This document shows positions 52,548 to 62,101 of a stretch of 64,000 nucleotides of DNA, piece after piece. The stretch is from Sulfurimonas sp. (lineage in GTDB: Bacteria > Campylobacterota > Campylobacteria > Campylobacterales > Sulfurimonadaceae), in the NCBI RefSeq assembly GCF_029027585.1, contig NZ_CP093397.1:1167405-1231404 (forward strand), in the 5' to 3' direction. The translations under genes were made by a program, and so were the position numbers. Numbering within the stretch: position 1 is the stretch's first letter; each line of letters starts with the position of its first letter. The notes under the pieces are model-generated. The model saw only the letters and a list, made by a program, of their open reading frames with translations. It was not told where the DNA came from and searched no databases.

Positions 52548-54668
52548 ATGAAGAAAATAACAATTAGCGCATCATTAGCATTGTTAATGAGCTATTCTGC
52601 TAGTGCAACGGATAATATGAATGCTATCGAAGTCATAAGCATTGCAACTAAAACTCAAAAGAGTATAGACGGGGTTGCAGCCACTGTTGAAGTTATCACA
52701 CACAAAGAGATAGAAAAGATGGGAGCGGCAAGTCTCAAAGATATTTTAGAGATGACTCCTGGGTTAACTATGCAATATGGAACATTTCCAAGTTCAAGCT
52801 CAAAAAGTAAGTCTTCTATCTCTATTCGTGGTATGGGTGCAAATGGAACACTATTTTTACTTGATGGCAGAAGACTCTCGGGAGAAGTTAAAAATCCTTA
52901 TGATTTAGAGCGTATTCCAGCATCTATTATTCAAAGAATTGAAATTGTAAAAGGACCTATGAGTTCACTTTACGGTGCAGATGCGGTTGGTGGTGTTATC
53001 AATATCATTACAAAAAGACCAACTGATAAAATGAAAATTGATGTAGGGGCTAGATATGGTGCGAACAAAGATGGTGATGCACAAAATATCAACCTATCTT
53101 TCAGTATTCAAGGTAAAACTGGTGGTTTTGGTTATAGTGTATATGCAGGTTTAACAAAAACCGACCCTTACACTCAAACAGAAGTAGCAGACACTTGGGT
53201 CCCCATGGGAAGAAAACCATCTCAAACACCTTTTGCTGTTCTACCAGATATGACAAGTATTAAAGACAACTATGGTGTTGATACAACCTATAGAGAAGAG
53301 AGTACTATCTATACTTTAGGCACAAGCCTTTCCTATGATTTTACTTCTACTTTTACAGCAAGAATGGATGTAAACTACTTTAAAGAAGAAAGAGATGGAG
53401 TTTATATAGGCTATGCTCATCCATCAAACTTTAAATTTGTTGCAGGACCGAATGCAGGTAAAGATATTCCAACTTGGAATGCTCCGGTTAACTCACATGA
53501 TGAAAACAACCGTCTTGATTTAAGTGTTGATATTGATTACTCTCCAGTTGAAGACTTAAATATAAAAGCTCGTATTTATAATTCTAGTTATAAAAAAAGA
53601 AATACAACAACCCTTAAATATTGGGCTGATTATAACTATGCTAACGAAGATGCTTCTACAAATGCAGCAATGAATGCTGATGTTGATGTTACTGTTTATG
53701 AAGCTTCTGCTACATATTTAGCAAGTGAATCGCATCTTCTAATAGGTGGTGCAGAATATCGAAATGAAAAAAGAAAATCTTCTGTATTTAATAATAATAT
53801 CAGTGTTACAGAGAAAAAAGTTAATTACACATCAGTTTATTTTCAAGATGAGTGGGAAATTACTCAAGAATTTAATACAATTTTTGGTGCTAGGTATGAA
53901 GCCATAAGTAATGCTGAGAATAGACCAACATTTCGTGCAGGCGGTATCTATGCCTTTGATAAGTTAGCTAAACTTCGTGTAAATTTCGCACAAGGTTTTC
54001 GTACACCAGATATTCGTGAAATGTATATTAATATGAATACACCAAATGGTCCTCAAAAAGGTGCTGATGTAATGGGCTATGATTTAAAACCAGAATCTAC
54101 TAATGCTTTTGAAGTGGGATTAGGTGGTCGTAATTCTAAGCTTAAATACGATCTTGTAGTTTTTTATAATCAAATAAAAAATAAAATTGAGCAAGTTCAA
54201 AGCGGAGCAATCACTACATTTGAAAATGTTTCAGATGCAAACACAAAAGGTATGGAACTATCATTTAATTACCAACTTCTAGAAAACTTAGATAGTAAAT
54301 TCTTTTGGACTGAACTAAAAACTGAAAATGAAGATACAAAAAAAGATTTAGAATTTAATCCAGAAAGAACTTTTTTACTTGGTTTTGATTATCAAGCTAC
54401 AAAAACACTCAACTTCGGAGTAACTGGAAAATATATAGGACAACAACACTATACGCAAATCATGAATAGAGGGGCTCCTACCCAAACTTCAGATTCAGAT
54501 GCTAAAACAGATGCCTTTACAGTTGTGGATATTACTGCTAATTACACCATAAATAAAATGTTTGAGGTTTATGGCGGAGTAAACAATGTAAATGACGCAA
54601 AAATTGATGATGTCTTAGGTTCTAATGTTGGTAGATACTACTTTGCTGGTATCAGAGGTCATTTTTAA
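52548..54668 (+). CDS. TonB-dependent outer-membrane receptor
   Basis: A 706-residue receptor with a signal peptide (residues 1-20). TonB box-like EVISIAT follows, then the plug (ASLKDILEMTPGLTMQYG, IRGMGANGTLFLLDGRRLSG, IEIVKGPMSSLYGADAVGGVINIITKRP). The barrel has QGFRTPDIREMYINMN and DLKPESTNAFEVGLGG, ending YYFAGIRGHF. A GGGAAAG site precedes the ATG. Substrate unknown; the FRTP and LKPES parts are the usual receptor hallmarks. Confidence 0.9.
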   Translation: MKKITISASLALLMSYSASATDNMNAIEVISIATKTQKSIDGVAATVEVITHKEIEKMGAASLKDILEMTPGLTMQYGTFPSSSSKSKSSISIRGMGANGTLFLLDGRRLSGEVKNPYDLERIPASIIQRIEIVKGPMSSLYGADAVGGVINIITKRPTDKMKIDVGARYGANKDGDAQNINLSFSIQGKTGGFGYSVYAGLTKTDPYTQTEVADTWVPMGRKPSQTPFAVLPDMTSIKDNYGVDTTYREESTIYTLGTSLSYDFTSTFTARMDVNYFKEERDGVYIGYAHPSNFKFVAGPNAGKDIPTWNAPVNSHDENNRLDLSVDIDYSPVEDLNIKARIYNSSYKKRNTTTLKYWADYNYANEDASTNAAMNADVDVTVYEASATYLASESHLLIGGAEYRNEKRKSSVFNNNISVTEKKVNYTSVYFQDEWEITQEFNTIFGARYEAISNAENRPTFRAGGIYAFDKLAKLRVNFAQGFRTPDIREMYINMNTPNGPQKGADVMGYDLKPESTNAFEVGLGGRNSKLKYDLVVFYNQIKNKIEQVQSGAITTFENVSDANTKGMELSFNYQLLENLDSKFFWTELKTENEDTKKDLEFNPERTFLLGFDYQATKTLNFGVTGKYIGQQHYTQIMNRGAPTQTSDSDAKTDAFTVVDITANYTINKMFEVYGGVNNVNDAKIDDVLGSNVGRYYFAGIRGHF

Positions 54669-54697
54669 TATTTAGCATGTGTAAGCATGTTAAATAT
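54668..54697 (+). terminator. Hairpin after the TonB receptor gene
   Basis: The 12-base arms ATATTTAGCATG and CATGTTAAATAT pair with one mismatch around six bases, overlapping the receptor stop region. The lack of a U tract suggests partial termination before the Fur-family gene. Confidence 0.45.
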
Positions 54698-54719
54698 ATA
54701 AATAATTGAATGAGATGAA

Positions 54720-55124
54720 ATGGGCATAAACAAACTAAATGATTGTATAACGAGAAACAGAGCAAACAGATCAAGAGTTAGAGAAGCAATTTATACTCTA
54801 TTAATGAATAGTCATGAATGCTTAAATGTATCTCAAATCATTAAAGAACTTTCTATTTCATATCCTAAAAAACTTTCTCAAAATACTATATATAGACATC
54901 TAAATTTTTTTATAGAATGTAAATTAGTTATTGTCATACAAGATGATTTTAAAAGAGCATACTACTATCTCAAAGAAGATGCTCTTATGTTTTTTTGTGT
55001 TTGTACAGTTTGCACTCGTGTTACCAAGATAAATATGGATAATTCTATAGAGTTAGACGACTTTAAAGACACAGAATTTATTACAATACATAAAATATGT
55101 AATGAATGTAGTTCAAAACCATAA
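54720..55124 (+). CDS. Atypical Fur-family regulator
   Basis: A 134-residue protein with the Fur winged helix (NRSRVREAIYTLLMN, LSQNTIYRHLNFFIECKLV). The dimer domain keeps the four-cysteine structural zinc site (CVCTVC and CNEC), but the usual His-rich sensing motif between them and the winged helix (HHHH-type, before the first CxxC) reads ALMFF instead. It may sense metal another way or be constitutive. It follows the receptor gene by 51 bases and is followed by a Fur box. Confidence 0.78.
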   Translation: MGINKLNDCITRNRANRSRVREAIYTLLMNSHECLNVSQIIKELSISYPKKLSQNTIYRHLNFFIECKLVIVIQDDFKRAYYYLKEDALMFFCVCTVCTRVTKINMDNSIELDDFKDTEFITIHKICNECSSKP

Positions 55125-55143
55125 ATGATAATGATTACCATTT
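55123..55143 (+). promoter_or_regulatory. Fur box before the porin gene
   Basis: AAATGATAATGATTACCATTT is palindromic at all but the centre and one symmetric pair. It overlaps the regulator's stop codon and lies 72 bases before the porin ATG. Confidence 0.65.
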
Positions 55144-55215
55144 TAAATAAATAATAAGTTTTCCTTTGTACAATTATGATATTAATTTTCAAAATTATAA
55201 TCATAAAGGGAAAAA

Positions 55216-56463
55216 ATGAATAAATTCATTAGATTAAGTTTAGTAGCGGCACTAGCAATTAGCACATCAGTATTTGCAGATGAGTCAAAAGAAGCAAATA
55301 GCATTCAAGAAATGTTTAGCAAGGGTACTGTAAGTGGGCAAATACGCTTAGGTTATGCTGCAAATAAGACGGAAACTGCTGGTGCAAAGGACACATCAGC
55401 AACTGCGATTGGTGGTCAACTAAAGTTTGAGACTGCAGCCATTAAAGGCTTTAGCCTAGGTGTTGCAATGTATACTTCTCACGCTATATCTGGACTAAGT
55501 GGCGATGCTAAGGATGGTGAATTCAATGGTGAACTAACTTCAGATAATGGTCAATATACAGAAGTAGCAGAGTCTTATATTAATTTTGATTACGAAGGTT
55601 TTAACTTTCGTGGTGGTCGTCAACTTATAGATACCCCACTAGCAGATAGTGATGATATTAGAATGACTCCACACACTTTTGAGGCATATATTGCTTCTTA
55701 TACGCTAAAAGATTTAGGTTTGTCTTTTATTGCAGGAAGTGTACTAAATTGGCAAGGTGTTGATTCAGACTACGCTAATGTAACAAATGGTGTTTGGGCA
55801 AAAACTGGCGAAGATGGCACTTATGTCGGTGCGGTAACATATTCAAATGATATTATTGAAGCTAGCGCTTGGTACTATGATGTAACAAAGGCTGCTTCAG
55901 CAATATATACAGATGTAACTGGAACTATTGCAATTAATGATGATATTGAAATTGTTGTTGCTGCTCAATATCTTGGTGAAAGTGAAAAGGATAATGCGGC
56001 CGGTGCACCTAGTACAATTGAAGGAAGTATTATAGGGGCTATGGTTGAAGCTGGAATTTATGGCGCAACTTTATCAGTAGCTTACGATAGCGTAAGTGTA
56101 AAAGATGGAAACCAAATTTTTGAAGGATTTGGTGGTGGTTCTTCATATACCAACATCGATACTATGACAGCGGGTACTCTTCATGATGGTACTGTTGGTG
56201 ATGGTAGTTCTTATACTATTGGTGCTGCTTATGAGATTGCTGGGGTAAACATATTTGGTGTTTATGGAGATTATCAAGCCGATGCTGTTACTGGAGGGGT
56301 AAAAGCCCATGTAACTGAAATAAATGTAGGTTTAGAATATGAGTACAATGAAGGTGAAGCTGATGTAGCATTTATTTATGTTATAGGAGAGGATAAAGAA
56401 TCTTCTGCTAAAACAGACTTTGATAATGATCGTATTCAACTAGTAATGAACTACAACTTCTAA
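55216..56463 (+). CDS. OprD-like porin
   Basis: A 415-residue outer-membrane protein with a signal peptide (residues 1-22) and a start behind AAAGGGAAA. Segments SGQIRLGYAANK, FNFRGGRQLIDTPLADSDDIRMTPHTFEAY and LIFIYVIGED fit the Campylobacterota OprD-like porins, and the last residue is Phe (QLVMNYNF). It would admit small solutes. A terminator follows. A Fur box upstream suggests iron control. Confidence 0.85.
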   Translation: MNKFIRLSLVAALAISTSVFADESKEANSIQEMFSKGTVSGQIRLGYAANKTETAGAKDTSATAIGGQLKFETAAIKGFSLGVAMYTSHAISGLSGDAKDGEFNGELTSDNGQYTEVAESYINFDYEGFNFRGGRQLIDTPLADSDDIRMTPHTFEAYIASYTLKDLGLSFIAGSVLNWQGVDSDYANVTNGVWAKTGEDGTYVGAVTYSNDIIEASAWYYDVTKAASAIYTDVTGTIAINDDIEIVVAAQYLGESEKDNAAGAPSTIEGSIIGAMVEAGIYGATLSVAYDSVSVKDGNQIFEGFGGGSSYTNIDTMTAGTLHDGTVGDGSSYTIGAAYEIAGVNIFGVYGDYQADAVTGGVKAHVTEINVGLEYEYNEGEADVAFIYVIGEDKESSAKTDFDNDRIQLVMNYNF

Positions 56464-56467
56464 AACC

Positions 56468-56483
56468 ATGCCCTTCGGGGCAT
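56468..56483 (+). terminator. Porin terminator
   Basis: ATGCCC and GGGCAT pair around TTCG just after the porin stop, followed by a U-rich stretch (CTTCTTTT within 12 bases). It is a good rho-independent signal. Confidence 0.75.
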
Positions 56484-56576
56484 ATATTCTTCTTTTACAC
56501 ATTTACTTAGTCAAAAATCTTGACACTTTTGATTAAGTTTATGTATTAAATAAATTTATAAAATAAAGGTATTAAA

Positions 56577-58601
56577 ATGATAAAACAAAAAAAATTAACA
56601 TTATCTATCGTAGCTTCTTTAGCAGTAGTTTCTTTAGCAATGGCCGCGCCATATGCAAATACTAAAACTACTGTTTTAGATAAAACATTCAAAACAGCAG
56701 GAGCAATGTTTGCTTATACTGAATTTGAACTCTCTGGTGAACCATTAGCTGAGGCATTAGGACTTGATCTTGATACATTAGATCCAAATGCAATAAATGA
56801 ACCTACTGAATTTGACTACACAACAGGTATTGAAAGTTATGAGTATAGCGAAGAAGCTATGTATGCTCTAAACTACCAATCAAAAATGGGACCTCACTTA
56901 GTAAATGGACTACTAAACAAACAAAGGGGTGGGAATATGCAATCTCTTGCAAAAAGATTTATTCATTTTGCCAAAGTTACAGGGAATGACCCTGAAATAA
57001 TTCCTCTAAATATGCACCCTACTGCCCTTCCATATATCTCTGGTCTTCCAGAATTTGCCTCAAAAGTTGATACTACTACTGTAAATAGTGATGAAGTTAT
57101 AGTATTTAGACATGGTAAAGAAAAAAAAATCAGAACTTCTGTTCCTGCTTATTTAAGAGATTATAAAACTCTGTCTTGGAAAGAAAGTGGTATGGATAAA
57201 ACTTTTAATCCTGCAGCCTTTGGTGGTGCTTTACTTAAAGATATTATGTGGGCTCAAGATTTCTTAGGTGGCATGCATGTAACTCTAACAGATGAAGAAG
57301 TAGAAGCTTCAAGTTCTACTATGGACCATGATGGGAAACATACACTAGGTGTATCTTCAGCAGATGGAGTAAACGGTGCTATATTAACTGAACTTTCGCA
57401 TGAAAGAATTCTTTATATGCAAGAAAAACTTGGATTTAATGGTCAAAAACTAGGTGTAACTATAACTCCTAAATATAATGCTAAGAAAAATCCAATTTGG
57501 TTTGCTAACAAAGTAGCAGTTACTGAAGGTAAACGAAATGGCACGAAATCAGTTAAAACTTTAAAAGTTATTGAGTCTCACTCAAGTTTAAGAGATACTT
57601 GGGGTGTACTATGGCCAATGAGTGAATTTTATGCATTTAGTGACCAAAGAAAGAACAATAAAAATCAAAACCCAGCATTTTCAAGCGTGTTTGATGGTGA
57701 TCCATTCAAAAAAGCACCATCTAAGAATACAGATGCTAACACAAAAAATAATATTAAGAGTGATGATGCTTTCTCAGTAGCAAGCAACTTATCTAATATG
57801 CTATTTCAAAATATGACAACTTTGCACTTTAACAAAAAAGCTGGAACACTTGTAGATAGATATGATGGAAAACAAGGAGCAAGAGTTACAACTTTTGATG
57901 CAGCTTATTCTATGGAAGCTTTAAGAATTTTTCAAAGAGTTACAGATGCACTTCCAGTTGGATATGGCTCAGGAGAAGGTGCAGCATCTCTTGAAACAGC
58001 ACAAGGTAAAAAAGCAATTAAGCTTATTAAAACACAAGCAAACTTCTTAATCAGTAACCTTAAATGCAAAGATGGTCTCTACTTTGATGGTTATATTTTA
58101 AATAAAGGTGTTGTAAAAACTAAATCAATTGGCACACAGTTTGCAGTAGTAAGAGGTCTTACATCAGCATACTTAGCAACTCATAACAAAAAGTACAGAA
58201 AAGAAGCAAGAGCTCTTATGGTAGCAATTGAGAAAAATATGTATGATAAAGATATTGGTACTTATGTAGATGCTTCTAAAGAATATACACCTTATTCTAT
58301 TGGTGCGACGAGTGGTGGACTAAGAGATGCAATGCAACATCTTAAAAATACTGGTAACGAGAGTGAACCATCACTAGAACTTAAAAACCTTACAGATAGA
58401 TTTACAAGATGGTTCCAATTGGTTATAAATGGAAACTCTACAACACAAGGTGCTCAACTTTCAGAATGGTTACTTGATACTGGTGAGTTTGTAGATGCAG
58501 CAAACAAAAGCGACAACAATAGTGATAAAGATAATGTTACCTCAATCACAGGAAACAATACAGCTATGACTATGGCAGCAAAAGTTAAACTGTCAAAATA
58601 A
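56577..58601 (+). CDS. Secreted 674-residue alpha-helical protein, unknown function
   Basis: A signal peptide (residues 1-23) is followed by about 650 residues I do not recognise. The C-terminal half has repeated helix pairs (TFDAAYSMEALRIFQRVTDAL, AIKLIKTQANFLISNL, GLYFDGYILNKG, FAVVRGLTSAYLATH, YRKEARALMVAI, IGTYVDAS), like an alpha/alpha toroid. The N-terminal half has several Met/His-rich spots (PLNMHPTALPY, GGMHVTLTDEE, MDHDGKH) that could bind metal. It has one cysteine (NLKCKDG). The AAAGG site precedes the ATG. It ends at a perfect terminator, but is in a run with FTR1, so an iron role is plausible. Confidence 0.65.
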   Translation: MIKQKKLTLSIVASLAVVSLAMAAPYANTKTTVLDKTFKTAGAMFAYTEFELSGEPLAEALGLDLDTLDPNAINEPTEFDYTTGIESYEYSEEAMYALNYQSKMGPHLVNGLLNKQRGGNMQSLAKRFIHFAKVTGNDPEIIPLNMHPTALPYISGLPEFASKVDTTTVNSDEVIVFRHGKEKKIRTSVPAYLRDYKTLSWKESGMDKTFNPAAFGGALLKDIMWAQDFLGGMHVTLTDEEVEASSSTMDHDGKHTLGVSSADGVNGAILTELSHERILYMQEKLGFNGQKLGVTITPKYNAKKNPIWFANKVAVTEGKRNGTKSVKTLKVIESHSSLRDTWGVLWPMSEFYAFSDQRKNNKNQNPAFSSVFDGDPFKKAPSKNTDANTKNNIKSDDAFSVASNLSNMLFQNMTTLHFNKKAGTLVDRYDGKQGARVTTFDAAYSMEALRIFQRVTDALPVGYGSGEGAASLETAQGKKAIKLIKTQANFLISNLKCKDGLYFDGYILNKGVVKTKSIGTQFAVVRGLTSAYLATHNKKYRKEARALMVAIEKNMYDKDIGTYVDASKEYTPYSIGATSGGLRDAMQHLKNTGNESEPSLELKNLTDRFTRWFQLVINGNSTTQGAQLSEWLLDTGEFVDAANKSDNNSDKDNVTSITGNNTAMTMAAKVKLSK

Positions 58602-58605
58602 ATAT

Positions 58606-58650
58606 ACTACTTAATATTGATATTTATTTTCAATATTAAGTAGTCTTTTA
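58606..58650 (+). terminator. Strong hairpin terminator after the 674-residue protein
   Basis: ACTACTTAATATTGA pairs with its 15-base exact complement across a 9-base loop, followed by CTTTTA. This suggests that the propeller-cytochrome gene has its own promoter. Confidence 0.8.
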
Positions 58651-58688
58651 CTATTATTTCTATATAATTGATACTGATTATTAATATA

Positions 58689-58751
58689 ATGGAGTTTCTA
58701 TTGAATAGACATAATACAAAAATCTACACGAATAAAAAAACTACAATATGA
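58689..58751 (+). CDS. Possible 20-residue leader peptide
   Basis: An ATG at 58689 starts a 20-codon frame whose TGA overlaps the ATG of the next gene (ATGA). Alternatively a TTG at 58701 could start it, with GGAG six bases ahead. The main gene has no clear ribosome site of its own, so coupled translation is possible. The evidence is only positional. Confidence 0.35.
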   Translation: MEFLLNRHNTKIYTNKKTTI

Positions 58752-61700
58752 AAAGTATTTACATAGAGATATCAGTTATTCTCATGTTTTTGACAGGCAT
58801 ACTGCAATGGGATATTTTAAATATAGAATGGGAATATTTTACAACGCTACAAGCTATACATATTATAAGTTCTGTTTTCGTATCTGTTATTCTTATTATT
58901 CCATTTGTAAATATGCATCTATACAAGTATAGAAACAATATCCTAGCAAATAGAAGAAATTCTACAAATGGTATGATACTTGGTCTAACACTTTTTCTCA
59001 TAATCTTAAGTGGTGGATATCTGTTTTTTATTGGAAATCGTGGTGGTGATACTATTGGTAATTACGCATTTTTAGTCCATCTCTACGGTTCTTTCGTTTT
59101 AGTATTTTTTCTTTGGTATCACACTGCTTTTTCAAAAGCAAATAAACGAAGAAAAAAGAAATCTGCTCAAAACAGAGCTAGGCTACAATCTATTGCTGTT
59201 AGTCTATTTATTTTAGGGCTACTTTTCCCAGCTTACCTATACTCATCTGTCAGTAGTTCAGCTATGTACTTGACAAATGACAATAAGTTTATTTATAGTG
59301 CAAACGGGGATGGAGGTAGTGTTACTAAGATAGATGCTCTATCAGGAAAAGTAATCTTCGAAATAACTCTTGGAGAAGATATAAGAACTATTGCTTTTAA
59401 TGATGACGAATCTATATACGGCATTACAAATTACAAACAAAATAAAATTACATTTTTAAACAAAAAAAATAAAATTATTAAAACTATTAAAACAAAAAAT
59501 AGACCTTACGCCATAATTTATGATAAAAAAAATAGATACTTTTTTGTAACTATTTTTGAAGATAATGAGCTTTTAATTATAGATGATAAAAATTTTAAGA
59601 TTATTAAAACATTAAAAACTGCAAAAACACCAAGAGGTATGGCTCTGACTGATGATGGTAGGCTTTTGGTAACTCATGCGATGATAGGTGAAGTGAGTAT
59701 TTATGATAGTAGAACATTTATAAAACTAAAAAGTATTTCCTTACAATCCACAAAAAATGATGATGAGTTTATACCACAGGGACTACCAAAATACTTAGAT
59801 AACATAAAAATAAAACCAGATGGGAGCGAAGCTTGGATTCCACATATTTTATGGAACTTTGACCATCCATTTCAATTTCAATCAACAATTTTTCCTACAA
59901 TTTCTATTATCTCATTAAAAAAAGGCGATGAAAAAGAGTTAGATAAAAAACGAAAAAATCTCTTTAAAGAGATAAATATACTTACTAATGATAATAAAAC
60001 AATGATTGTGTCAAACCCTTTTGATATAGCTTTTAATAAAGATGGAAGTAAAGCTTTTGTTACACTAAGTGGTAGTGAAGATGTTATGGTTTTTAATATA
60101 GGAAGAAGTAGCGGTAGAAAAAATAAAAAACTTCATAGAAAAAGAGGTAAAAGAAAAGGCAATGGGGCAAAAGTTACCCAAATATTTAGAGCATACCCTA
60201 ACAATACAAATCCAAAATATATACTAGCCAACCCAACAAATGATAATCTTTATGTTCAAAATGCTTCAAGACTTGACATGACACTATTAGATAGTGGTGG
60301 CGCGCATCCTTTTGCAAGAGTAACTTTGAAAAAAGACAAATTTGCACAACTTGTTAAGAATGATCCATTGGAAAAAGATTTACGACAAGGAAAGATGCTA
60401 TTTAATAATGCAAACACAAATACTCATAAATCTACTCCTATGACTGGAGATTTTTGGATGAGTTGTAACTCTTGTCATTTTGAAGGATTTAATTTTACAA
60501 ATGGTTTTCTTTTTGAAGCTACAAAACTAAAAGACAAAAGTAAAAAAGCAAATGTTGGACATGACAGACTAGATGGTTTTGTATCAAAGGCTCCGTTAGC
60601 TGATTATATAAGGTTTGCCACAGATGCACAAGGTGGAATGGGGTTTGACAAAAAAGCGAAACTACCTTTAGTTGATCCTAAAAATATGGGTAAAGAACTA
60701 GAAAAAAAGATGGAAAACTTACATAAATATGTAACAAGTAAAGAAAATCTACGATACTTATCTTCTTGGATAAAACTTGAAGATGATGTAGAAAAATACC
60801 ATGTAGAGGATTGGACAAATTCTGCAAAATGTAAGTCTTGTCATAATGAAATCTTTAATCAATGGGCAGATTCAAATCATAAAAATTTAGTAGGAACAAA
60901 TCCCTACTATATGGTACTTGAGAATGTAGCAGCACAGGTTGAAGGCGAAGGCTTTAGAAAATGGTGCATGAGTTGCCATAACCCATCTGGTGTAACCACA
61001 GGACTCTCTCATACTACCGACACGATGGAAAATCTTTTCCAAAGTGGCGCAACTACATTAATAGATGAACTAGAAAAATATGGAAATACAAAACTTGAAG
61101 AGGGTGTTAGTTGCGTAGCTTGTCACAGAATTACAAAAATTGAAGATGCTGGAGGGAATGCTGCATATACGCTAAATCTAACCGAGCGACGAAAATACGC
61201 TTTAGAAGATAGTAATTCAGATGTAGGACAGTGGCTAAGTGAGAAATTTATAAATTCTAAACCAAAAGAGCATTTAGAGAGTTATATGAAACCGATATAT
61301 AAAGATCCTGTTTATTGTGCTAGTTGTCATGATGAATTTTCTCCTGGTAAAGGAAGTAAGATAGTATCAACCTACAAAGAGTGGCAAAACTCACCATTTA
61401 ACAATCCAGATGATCCAACTAAGCATAAAACTTGTATTGATTGTCATATGACAAATATGAGTGATGGTAAATATTCACCTTTGGTTGGTCGTTCAACTGA
61501 TGGCGGAAAAATAAAAAAAGATGTAAAAGTACATTATTTTAGTGGTTCAAATCATTTCTTATCAGGACTCAAAAACAAAGTACATGAAGACCAAACAATA
61601 CAACTACTAAGAACTTCAGCAAAACTTGGAGTTGACATAAAAGACAACCAAGTAAAAGTATTTGTTACAAATGTTGGCGCTGGTCATCATCTTCCTACTG

Positions 61701-62101
61701 GTGTTGCAGATTTTAGGGAGCTATGGCTTGATATAACACTTAAAGATAGAAACTCAAATATTATTTTTGAAAGTGGAAAATTAAAAGAAGATGGAAACCT
61801 AGGTACAGATGCAAGACCTTTCATGAAGGTTTTTGGAGATGAAGATGGCAAACCTGTTGGACTTTTATTTTGGAAATATAAAAAACTTTTAAGTGATAGC
61901 AGAATTCCCGCTGGCCAAACAAGAGTTGAGAGTTATGATATACCAAATATCAAATCACTAAAGTATCCATTAACTGTAGAAGTCAAGTTAAATTTTAGAG
62001 TATATCCGCAATGGGTAACAGATGCTGTACGAAAAGCATATCCAAAATTACCAAATCCACCAGTTATTGAACTAGAAAAAATAATAAAGGAATTTAATTA
62101 A
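58748..62101 (+). CDS. Membrane-anchored beta-propeller hexahaem protein
   Basis: A 1117-residue protein. Residues 1-170 hold about five helices; helix 2 and helix 4 carry His pairs (AIHII...NMHLYKY and VHLYGSF...WYHTAF), which may bind b haems. Residues about 170-520 are a YVTN-type beta-propeller (KIDALSGKVIFEITLGEDIRT, KTPRGMALTDDGRLLV, GSEDVMVFNIG). From about 570 come six CxxCH sites (CNSCH 573, CKSCH 695, CMSCH, CVACH, CASCH, CIDCH) and a beta C-terminus like that of the cytochrome at 26120. It could pass electrons from the quinone pool to periplasmic metal. It overlaps FTR1 by one base. Confidence 0.85.
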   Translation: MKSIYIEISVILMFLTGILQWDILNIEWEYFTTLQAIHIISSVFVSVILIIPFVNMHLYKYRNNILANRRNSTNGMILGLTLFLIILSGGYLFFIGNRGGDTIGNYAFLVHLYGSFVLVFFLWYHTAFSKANKRRKKKSAQNRARLQSIAVSLFILGLLFPAYLYSSVSSSAMYLTNDNKFIYSANGDGGSVTKIDALSGKVIFEITLGEDIRTIAFNDDESIYGITNYKQNKITFLNKKNKIIKTIKTKNRPYAIIYDKKNRYFFVTIFEDNELLIIDDKNFKIIKTLKTAKTPRGMALTDDGRLLVTHAMIGEVSIYDSRTFIKLKSISLQSTKNDDEFIPQGLPKYLDNIKIKPDGSEAWIPHILWNFDHPFQFQSTIFPTISIISLKKGDEKELDKKRKNLFKEINILTNDNKTMIVSNPFDIAFNKDGSKAFVTLSGSEDVMVFNIGRSSGRKNKKLHRKRGKRKGNGAKVTQIFRAYPNNTNPKYILANPTNDNLYVQNASRLDMTLLDSGGAHPFARVTLKKDKFAQLVKNDPLEKDLRQGKMLFNNANTNTHKSTPMTGDFWMSCNSCHFEGFNFTNGFLFEATKLKDKSKKANVGHDRLDGFVSKAPLADYIRFATDAQGGMGFDKKAKLPLVDPKNMGKELEKKMENLHKYVTSKENLRYLSSWIKLEDDVEKYHVEDWTNSAKCKSCHNEIFNQWADSNHKNLVGTNPYYMVLENVAAQVEGEGFRKWCMSCHNPSGVTTGLSHTTDTMENLFQSGATTLIDELEKYGNTKLEEGVSCVACHRITKIEDAGGNAAYTLNLTERRKYALEDSNSDVGQWLSEKFINSKPKEHLESYMKPIYKDPVYCASCHDEFSPGKGSKIVSTYKEWQNSPFNNPDDPTKHKTCIDCHMTNMSDGKYSPLVGRSTDGGKIKKDVKVHYFSGSNHFLSGLKNKVHEDQTIQLLRTSAKLGVDIKDNQVKVFVTNVGAGHHLPTGVADFRELWLDITLKDRNSNIIFESGKLKEDGNLGTDARPFMKVFGDEDGKPVGLLFWKYKKLLSDSRIPAGQTRVESYDIPNIKSLKYPLTVEVKLNFRVYPQWVTDAVRKAYPKLPNPPVIELEKIIKEFN

